From contig JAVLUZ010000513.1 in assembly GCA_036768485.1 (NCBI GenBank), forward strand, positions 877,587 through 941,586: a DNA stretch of 64,000 nt, read 5' to 3'. The stretch is from Mermis nigrescens (Eukaryota; Nematoda; Enoplea; Mermithida; Mermithidae). Below the pieces are notes generated by a model. The model did not search any database and was not told the origin of the DNA. It saw only the letters and a list, made by a program, of their open reading frames with translations. Positions 62,301 through 64,000 of this stretch are shown in pieces (position 1 is the first letter of the stretch; each line of letters opens with the position of its first letter). The position numbers were made by a program, and so were the translations under genes.

Positions 62301-63461
62301 TAAAAAGTCTTTCCCTCGATTTCAAGTGCGATATTACGCCATCAATTTGACGTGCACCGTGTTAACGGCAATGCTATTCGCGTTGCTGAGCGAAACGAAA
62401 GTTTCGACGAAATCGAAAAAAGCCAAACAGATACTGCCGCCGGCAATTTTGCGTCACGTGGCCGAAGTGAGGGAGAATATTTTGATGAAAATGGACAATC
62501 GATACGGATTTCGACGGCAAATCGACGAAAACGACGAAACCGCGGCGACGCCGCTCGGCCGCCCGTCGACGTCAGATTCGATAGACGAAAACCTAGCGAC
62601 CATGGCGTTGAAGCAATGGCGAAAAGTCGCCGAAACTGTTAGCTTGATGTTCTTTGTCATTTTCTTTTCAATTTATTCGGGAGCCGCGTTCGTTCTCTTG
62701 TGTTAATCGAGTCAGCAGACTGGCCAAATATTTTTTTAGTTTTTTTAATTTGACGTATAGTCACATCATTCTGATTCGAGTGTGTACGCATGCCACGATT
62801 TGGAGAGGCGATAATGTCCATACACATAGTACGATTGCAAGATTTTAGCTCCGGAATGCAAATTTGCGGAAATTTCGGCTTATATAATGTGTGTTAAAAC
62901 GTATTTTGATTTGGCTTAATTTAAAAAGCAGAGCAGAGTAGTCGGCCGATAAGTAATTTTTCTCATTGCCTTCCACCAAGCTTTATTGCACTGCATAAAT
63001 AAGAATAACTGACGAAAACACCCCACAAAAGATATACAAATTCTAGGAATCAAAAAGTTATAGATTTCCAAAAACTCGCAGATCCTACGATAAAGTTTTC
63101 GAAATTTTTTCACTTTCTCGCGATTTTTCGAATGCCAATGGATAGAGATTCATGAGAAACGTTAAAAGTAGTGTTTTTTGCGTCATTTTTCGGCCCGCAT
63201 CTTAAAGACTTTTGGACAAATTCAGACCCCAAAATTTTGGCCTTGCCTGTGTTAAGTTATATGTAGTTCCGAGAAATCTGACGACCGCACTTGCGAACCA
63301 GTACTTATCAGCGTATGTACCTGGATGAAAAAACAACGCCCGTCTTTCATGGTTACGCAATAAACGGACTGGCCACTTTCTTCTTCCGAAAACAACTGAG
63401 ATAGACAACGATCCAAATTTATACGAATTTCGCTGAAATCGATAGAAAAATTGGAAATTTC
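26246..63461 (-). CDS. TIAM/Still-life type Rac guanine nucleotide exchange factor
   Basis: Fifteen minus-strand exons, 5' to 3': 63,321-63,461; 56,257-56,391; 55,432-55,530; 54,937-55,167; 49,677-49,853; 48,424-48,619; 47,566-47,758; 46,989-47,098; 42,033-42,361; 40,827-41,048; 39,574-39,682; 34,043-34,350; 32,454-32,660; 29,055-29,230; 26,246-26,633. Phases agree at every junction and the total is 3021 bases (1006 residues plus stop). Domain order is N-terminal PH (from its middle), a linker helix region, Ras-binding domain, PDZ, DH, C-terminal PH and a Ser-rich tail, the order of TIAM1/2, fly Still life and worm TIAM-1. These proteins load Rac with GTP at the membrane, acting in actin and neurite control. 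The 5' end is beyond the right edge. Introns carry most of the window's transposons and one whole gene. Sizes are normal for a nematode- or insect-like TIAM lacking the long N-terminus. Confidence 0.9.
27221..27770 (+). mobile_element. hAT-like MITE split by a second copy
   Basis: Outer element: CATAGGTGGGCGGCACC at 27,221 to CCACGCCCAGGTATTG at ~27,770, with imperfect AAGAAATC/GAGAAATC flanks. It is split by an inverted copy at 27,462-27,725. Confidence 0.75.
27462..27725 (-). mobile_element. Inner hAT-like MITE, perfect 8-bp TSD
   Basis: CACACCTGGGCGTGG ... GCTGCCCACGTATG, 264 bp, flanked by GTGCATAC at 27,454-27,461 and 27,726-27,733. It is inserted head-to-head in another copy, giving a near-palindrome of about 500 bp. 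Confidence 0.9.
28235..28734 (-). mobile_element. hAT-like MITE split by a second copy
   Basis: CATACCTGGGCGTGG ... GCCACCTATG, 500 bp including an inner copy. Flanks GTTGTCGA (28,227-28,234) and GTTGTCGG (28,735-28,742) match 7 of 8. Confidence 0.85.
28267..28524 (-). mobile_element. Inner hAT-like MITE, perfect 8-bp TSD
   Basis: CACACCTGGGCGTGG ... GCTGCCCACGTTTG, 258 bp, flanked by GTGTGCAC at 28,259-28,266 and 28,525-28,532. Same orientation as its host copy. Confidence 0.9.
29911..30322 (+). mobile_element. Second hAT-like MITE family (CATACATGTACAGCATG ends), copy 1
   Basis: Ends CAGATGTGTTCTAGG and, inverted, CATACATGTACAGCATGG. Flanks AAAAGTAC and AAGAGCAC match 6 of 8. It shares the internal order of 32,016-32,430 and 60,935-61,327 (GTGTGCCTTTTAAG, GCGCTTCGCGCCATATACA-like, GGGCCTGACC, GTACATGTATG). 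Confidence 0.7.
30337..31412 (+). mobile_element. hAT-like element with CAGKGRCGGATYTAA ends
   Basis: Starts CAGGGACGGATTTAA and ends with the complement of CAGTGGCGGATCTAA. Flanks ACTATTAC (30,329-30,336) and ACTATCGC (31,413-31,420) match 6 of 8. It is 1076 bp and non-coding. It contains TGTACAAAGAC/GTCTTTGTACA palindromes (30,575-30,620; 30,915-30,975) and several GCGCTTCGCGCC-type hairpins. An inverted partial relative is at 33,000-33,480. Confidence 0.75.
31413..32015. other. TIAM-like intron sequence, no recognised feature
   Basis: AT-rich, with a degraded MITE-like scrap around 31,680-31,800 (CTCTATCTATTGGCATCGAAAAATCG). No exon found. Confidence 0.4.
32016..32430 (+). mobile_element. 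Second hAT-like MITE family, copy 2
   Basis: CATACCTGTTCCGGGG ... AACATGTATG, 415 bp. Flanks CTCATATC and CTCATACA match 6 of 8. It sits only 23 bp from the donor end of the exon at 32,454-32,660. Confidence 0.7.
33000..33480 (-). repeat. Partial inverted relative of 30,337-31,412
   Basis: Contains GTACAAGGTCCGTTTGTAG, GTCTTTGTACATTTTGTACA, TTTTGGGTACTA and two CGGCGCAAAGCGCC hairpins (~33,241, ~33,330), in the reverse order of the element at 30,337. Confidence 0.6.
33680..33937 (+). repeat. Degraded copy of the CATACGTGGGC MITE family
   Basis: Keeps ATACCATTGGATAGAGCTTGATGAGAAACGTCGA and ACCTTTGAAAATGTT-like phrases and a final CCCCAGAATTTAAGTCCTG in the family's order, with ends worn away. 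Confidence 0.55.
34043..42361 (-). CDS. TIAM-like: Dbl-homology catalytic domain exons
   Basis: Exon 42,033-42,361 is an acidic Ser-rich linker ending [18 protein letters not shown], the first conserved DH helix with its Glu. Exon 40,827-41,048 continues [19 protein letters not shown] and [11 protein letters not shown]. Exon 39,574-39,682 encodes [18 protein letters not shown]. Exon 34,043-34,350 carries [20 protein letters not shown] and [18 protein letters not shown], almost the TIAM sequence. The domain binds nucleotide-free Rac. The third conserved region has Trp (codon at 34,253-34,255) where nearly all DH domains have Arg. The last intron contains the LINE. Confidence 0.9.
34590..34736 (+). 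mobile_element. Short hAT-like MITE, 147 bp
   Basis: CATACGTGGGCAGCAAG ... CCACGCCCATGTGTA. Flanks CTTATAAC and GTTATAAC match 7 of 8. An internally deleted form of the family. Confidence 0.8.
35665..36670 (+). pseudogene. LINE apurinic endonuclease region, broken
   Basis: The first frame, 35,665-35,946, encodes [13 protein letters not shown] and [12 protein letters not shown] (the catalytic Glu block) and NGVAII. A frame change follows; 35,984-36,352 encodes [20 protein letters not shown] and [15 protein letters not shown]. An in-frame TGA at 36,350-36,352 falls inside the QIDY block, and the same frame resumes at 36,353 with [16 protein letters not shown] (SDH-type ending). At least two frame changes and one stop make this copy unable to encode an intact endonuclease. 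Confidence 0.85.
36942..38561 (+). CDS. LINE reverse transcriptase (539 codons open)
   Basis: Contains the RT blocks [65 protein letters not shown] and the catalytic [10 protein letters not shown] (YADD). C-terminal blocks are [18 protein letters not shown] and [14 protein letters not shown], typical of RTE and related LINEs. The frame is open to 38,561, but the upstream part is in other frames, so the complete protein is not made by this copy. Confidence 0.9.
   Translation: MNIKDANHQPLRNPTDILHRWKDYFDEVCNEEYQHSLPNTEAVYGPVLPITTAEVTDAIRKMKNGKATGSDDIPAEVWKLLGQQGAEFLAKLFNKIIEENAVLPIWQTSVTVPIWKGKGDVSECSNYRPIRLLCHTMKIFERVVYNRIRNIVTVTPNQCGFVKGCSTTDAIHATRLLMERYREKQRSIHIAFLDLEKASDRIPHALIWHSLRLHGVPETYISLIQLFYQGVTSSVRCAVGTSNPFDIHVGVHQGSALSPLLFILCMDTVTADLHKPHPWTLLYADDIVLADESRQGLEQQTQRWKTRLENFGLRLNIKKTEYLECGTQNDGSIKIDNQLLNKVTQFKYLGSQLSWDCDTLHDSRSRINAAWMKWRQVSGVLCDRKIPTYLKAKVYKMVVRPVALYGSECWPAVTKHEQTLHAMEMKMLRWSLSFTRLDHVTNVDVRSLLGVAPIPEKMRETRLRWYGHVLRSNDQPITKTALHLSPVGRRPRGRPKKRWLDRLNEDMRNVNATPRDATDRARWRSKCNQADPAPRRDKR
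38870..39299 (+). mobile_element. hAT-like MITE, CAGGCACGTA ends, with perfect TSD
   Basis: CAGGCACGTATCTCTAGGG ... CAGCTACGTGCCTG. The flanks AGGAAATA at 38,862-38,869 and 39,300-39,307 are identical. It is split by another MITE (38,905-39,158). The two other copies, at 41,614 and 43,724, lack that insertion. Confidence 0.9.
38905..39158 (+). mobile_element. CATACGTGGGC-family MITE nested in the CAGGCACGTA element
   Basis: CATAGGAAGGTAGCACTG ... CCACGTTCACGTGTG, flanked by GTTCGGAC at 38,897-38,904 and 39,159-39,166 (perfect). The uninterrupted copies of the host element confirm the empty site. Confidence 0.9.
40077..40786 (+). mobile_element. hAT-like element, CAGTGGCGGA ends
   Basis: CAGTGGCGGACCCAGG ... 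TGAATCCGCCAGTG. Flanks GTGAATCC (40,069-40,076) and GTGAACCC (40,787-40,794) match 7 of 8. It contains a TCGGCGCGAAGCGCTGG hairpin near 40,425 and a nested MITE. It lies 40 bp from the exon at 40,827-41,048. Confidence 0.8.
40540..40750 (+). mobile_element. Nested CATACGTGGGC-family MITE, perfect palindromic TSD
   Basis: CATAGGCGTGCAGCAC ... CCACGCCCACACGTG, 211 bp. The flanks at 40,532-40,539 and 40,751-40,758 are both GCGGCCGC. Confidence 0.85.
41437..41965 (+). repeat. Copy of the second hAT-like MITE family, interrupted
   Basis: Carries the family's GGCGCTTCGCGCCATACA, TTTGACTATATTTTGCT and AAGAAACGCCGAAAATGATG phrases, split by the CAGGCACGTA element at 41,614-41,779. Ends approximate. 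Confidence 0.6.
41614..41779 (+). mobile_element. CAGGCACGTA MITE, uninterrupted copy
   Basis: CAGGCACGTATCTCTGG ... CAGCTACGTGTCTA, 166 bp. Flanks CACTTGTT and CACTTCTT match 7 of 8. It serves as the empty-site control for the nested insertion at 38,905. Confidence 0.85.
42362..43723 (-). other. TIAM-like intron sequence, no recognised feature
   Basis: AT-rich. Open frames here (for example near 42,976-43,203) have no coding signature. I see no RNA gene or shared repeat. Confidence 0.45.
43724..43896 (-). mobile_element. CAGGCACGTA MITE, inverted copy, perfect TSD
   Basis: 173 bp, CAGGAACGTAGCAGG ... AGAGATACGTGCCTG, flanked by TTCTCGAA at 43,716-43,723 and 43,897-43,904. Confidence 0.9.
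44904..46571 (-). mobile_element. hAT-like element, copy 2 (inverted), perfect TSD
   Basis: CATAGGCGTAGCCAGG ... CCTGGCTACGCCTCTG. The flanks 44,896-44,903 and 46,572-46,579 are both GTTTTTGC. It matches 21,683-23,419 in reverse along its length, including the hairpins at ~45,039, 45,797, 45,885 and 46,193. It carries its own MITE insertion at 46,240 but lacks the MITE found in copy 1. Confidence 0.9.
46240..46421 (+). mobile_element. CATACGTGGGC-family MITE in copy 2, perfect TSD
   Basis: CATACGTGGGCAGCAATAA ... AATTGAATTCGTG, flanked by GTCAGAAA at 46,232-46,239 and 46,422-46,429. Copy 1 has the uninterrupted site (about 21,830-21,845), confirming the insertion. The right part of the element is shortened. 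Confidence 0.9.
46989..48619 (-). CDS. TIAM-like: PDZ domain exons
   Basis: Exon 48,424-48,619 encodes [20 protein letters not shown] and [17 protein letters not shown]. Exon 47,566-47,758 continues [15 protein letters not shown] and [16 protein letters not shown], then an acidic stretch [11 protein letters not shown]. Exon 46,989-47,098 is a Ser/Pro-type linker ([17 protein letters not shown]) ending at GTAAGT. The two PDZ exons give one PDZ domain; the carboxylate-binding loop is SFGM, a variant of GLGF. Relatives bind syndecan or other C-termini here. Confidence 0.85.
48851..49005 (-). mobile_element. Short CATACGTGGGC-family MITE
   Basis: 155 bp, CACACATGGGCGTG ... GCTGCCCACGTATG. Flanks ACGCTGTG and ACGCTATG match 7 of 8. 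Confidence 0.85.
49440..49625 (+). repeat. MITE-like repeat with short internal tandem
   Basis: Starts CTCACGTGGGCGTGGGGG like the MITE family, then repeats AAATCCGGCAGACCCC two to three times (49,490-49,535), and ends in an ACCCCAGAATTCGGCAACTG block. It lies 50 bp from the RBD exon. Confidence 0.55.
49677..55530 (-). CDS. TIAM-like: linker and Ras-binding domain exons
   Basis: Exon 55,432-55,530 (33 codons) and exon 54,937-55,167 (77 codons) cover the helical extension after the PH domain. The second ends [13 protein letters not shown], which matches the first strand of the RBD (V-x-LPDGQ in relatives). Exon 49,677-49,853 continues with [20 protein letters not shown] and MILKK, then [11 protein letters not shown], the helix and last strand of the ubiquitin-like RBD that binds Ras-family or partner proteins. 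All three are phase 0. A 5-kb intron separates the two halves of the RBD. Confidence 0.8.
49854..51480 (-). other. TIAM-like intron between RBD exons, left part
   Basis: AT-rich, no repeat family recognised and no exon with supporting splice signals. An open frame near 50,846-51,055 has no coding signature. Confidence 0.4.
51490..51690 (-). repeat. Interspersed repeat D, inverted copy
   Basis: Shares with 55,930-56,185 and 63,490-63,695 (reversed here) the phrases GAAAATGAGGCAAAAT-like, GGATGCAAATTG, TGCTT-AATT-GACCAGAAA and CCACTCAGAATGG-like. Ends approximate. Confidence 0.55.
52161..52545 (+). repeat. Interspersed repeat, relative of 11,895-12,262
   Basis: Starts CAGTGGCTTAGCTGTGG and ends GGCCAGCTACGCTACTA, so the ends are imperfect inverted repeats of hAT type. 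Contains a GGGCGCTTAGCGCC hairpin at ~52,318. No coding. Confidence 0.6.
52546..54936 (-). other. TIAM-like intron, no recognised feature
   Basis: AT-rich intron sequence. The open frames at 53,664-53,861 and 54,157-54,345 lack splice borders and family resemblance. Confidence 0.4.
55930..56185 (+). repeat. Interspersed repeat D
   Basis: GGAATGGGGTCTGGACCCC ... CCCAGATCGGCTGACC with the internal phrases GAGAAAATGAGGCAAAATG and ATTGACCAGAAACTGTG shared with 51,490, 63,490 and 63,900. Confidence 0.55.
56251..56257 (-). promoter_or_regulatory. GC-type 5' splice site of the TIAM-like gene
   Basis: The exon 56,257-56,391 ends ...GACAAG followed by GCAAGA on the minus strand. No GT is available that keeps the frame. 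GC donors usually read AG|GCAAGT, which this resembles closely. Phase 0 agrees with the next exon. Confidence 0.65.
56257..63461 (-). CDS. TIAM-like: N-terminal PH domain exons
   Basis: Exon 63,321-63,461 encodes ...[30 protein letters not shown]. The next, 56,257-56,391, encodes [19 protein letters not shown] and a helix ending QQLKDK. Together they form the last strands and C-terminal helix of the PH domain of the TIAM PHn-CC-Ex module (VFCL..GD.YLFQ....ENWI.AIHSA in relatives). The first exon's acceptor is taken as TATTCTCAG at 63,462-63,470; a second candidate lies at ~63,433. The second exon ends at a GC donor (see findings). A 6.9-kb intron between them contains the Cys-loop receptor gene. 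Confidence 0.85.
56711..56720 (+). promoter_or_regulatory. Acceptor-like TTTTTCAG before the receptor start codon
   Basis: AATTTTTCAG ends at 56,720, 21 bases upstream of the ATG at 56,742. This is the shape of a nematode trans-splice acceptor, but it could also be the end of an ordinary 5' UTR intron. Confidence 0.4.
56742..62706 (+). CDS. Cys-loop ligand-gated ion channel, acetylcholine-receptor-like
   Basis: Seven exons: 56,742-56,808, 57,848-57,996, 58,631-58,675, 58,739-58,848, 60,082-60,448, 60,686-60,920, 62,327-62,706. Phases agree and the sum is 1353 bases (450 residues plus stop). Signal peptide: [19 protein letters not shown]. Extracellular domain: [43 protein letters not shown], and the Cys-loop Cys160-x13-Cys174 with core [10 protein letters not shown]. 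Four membrane segments: about 264-285, 290-313, 327-349 and 425-449, with a short ~75-residue cytoplasmic loop between the last two. No vicinal Cys pair precedes TM1, so it is a non-alpha type subunit. The pore segment is atypical. The donor of exon 2 (GTTGAT) is weak. The whole gene lies in an intron of the TIAM-like gene on the opposite strand. Confidence 0.88.
56830..57210 (+). repeat. Second hAT-like MITE family, degraded copy in receptor intron 1
   Basis: Contains AAGTGCTTCGCGCCATATACA, GATACAGCATCGTCAGAAACGCC and TGCCCCCTGAATTCTAGTGCATGTAT in the family's order. Ends not defined. Confidence 0.55.
59269..59361. repeat. (TA)n microsatellite
   Basis: About 46 TA units in the receptor intron between exons 4 and 5. 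Confidence 0.95.
60935..61327 (+). mobile_element. Second hAT-like MITE family, copy in receptor intron 6
   Basis: CATAAGTGGTCTTGGGG ... CATGCTGTACATGTATG, 393 bp. Flanks ACGAGAAC (60,927-60,934) and ACCAGATC (61,328-61,335) match 6 of 8. Inserted 14 bases after the exon 6 donor. Confidence 0.7.
61885..62270 (+). repeat. hAT-like repeat remnant in receptor intron 6
   Basis: Begins GGGCCCGTATCCAGGATTCGG, carries CTGGCGCGAAGCGCCG near 62,126, and ends near CCCTAAAGATGGCCCTGCC. It resembles the other CAGG.CGGA-type elements, but I cannot show a duplication. Confidence 0.5.
62707..63320 (-). other. TIAM-like intron between the receptor stop and the PH exon
   Basis: No exon. A degraded MITE-like scrap is at ~63,110-63,250 (GCCAATGGATAGAGATTCATGAGAAACG). 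Confidence 0.45.
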
Positions 63462-63489
63462 CTGAGAATAGTGAATAATGTATGCTACC

Positions 63490-63695
63490 TCGGCAGTTGG
63501 CACCATAGAATGGGAAATTTTAAGGGGAAAATGAGGCAAAATAAAAGCCATGAATGGATGAAAATAGAAAATTTTTTGCAAATATGCTTAAAATTGACCA
63601 GAAAGTATGAAATAATGTAGTTTTAACGCTACCCAGTTTTTGAGTTCATCTTGGCACAAATGAAAATAATTTTTGACCCCCTCAACCTAGATCGG
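63490..63695 (+). repeat. Interspersed repeat D beside the PH exon
   Basis: AATGGGAAATTTTAAGGGG ... CCTAGATCGGCC, aligned with 55,930-56,185. It lies directly upstream (in gene direction) of the exon ending at 63,461. Another partial copy runs off the right edge from ~63,900. Confidence 0.55.
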
Positions 63696-64000
63696 CCATG
63701 TTGTGCATCAATGGTCTGCATCGTTGAATAAATGATTATTTCTGTTTTTCTTTGATATCGAACATTAGGCATACGAACAATACAGTGACGTGTCTGGAAT
63801 TTATATACACAAAATTTAAATTAACGAATGTAAAATGAGTCAGAATTAGACATGCACATTTAGGTGTTCATTGTCTAACCTATCAGAAAGATGAATAACA
63901 AATTTTCCAGGGGAATAGGCAAAAACGGAGAAAAATAAAAAATTTCTTATAATGTGCTTATAACCGACCAGAAACGGCCAATTGTGGTAGTTTCTACGCT

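Overview
The window is a stretch of an intron-rich, repeat-rich animal (invertebrate) genome. I cannot fix the phylum. Nematode-like traits are the acceptor-like TTTTTCAG just before a start codon, a GC-AG intron, and receptor and Rho-GEF genes of the kind found in worms. Host genes account for a small part of the sequence. Most of the rest is nested transposable elements.

Layout. 1-~10,570 (+): a Ty3/gypsy-type LTR retrotransposon entering from the left edge: Gag C-terminus, protease, RT-RNase H-integrase, then an unusually long third ORF (4601-8747) with a DEDDy 3'-5' exonuclease domain in the position usually held by env. A consensus splice acceptor lies four bases before its ATG. The 3' LTR starts at 9541. 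10,984-11,723 (-): two small unassigned ORFs. 13,221-17,785 (-): five phase-compatible exons of a patched-like gene (N-terminus, TM1, start of the first extracellular loop); the rest was not found. 18,480-26,000: a deeply nested repeat cluster (LTR-related repeat, two TIR elements, a ~178-bp satellite and MITEs).

26,246 to beyond 63,461 (-): a 37-kb TIAM/Still-life type Rac GEF gene. Fifteen exons join in phase into 1007 codons (N-terminal PH, linker, RBD, PDZ, DH, C-terminal PH, tail, stop). Its introns hold a ~3.1-kb LINE with a 16-bp target-site duplication and many hAT-like elements with 8-bp duplications. One large intron (56,392-63,320) contains a complete Cys-loop ligand-gated channel gene on the opposite strand (56,742-62,706; seven exons, 450 codons plus stop).

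The two recurring themes are (i) a retrotransposon that has gained a nuclease ORF and (ii) a community of hAT-like non-autonomous elements inserted into one another, many sharing a GCGAAGC-type mini-hairpin. Exon boundaries were set by hand from GT(GC)-AG signals, phase agreement and family resemblance. No alignment or database search was run.
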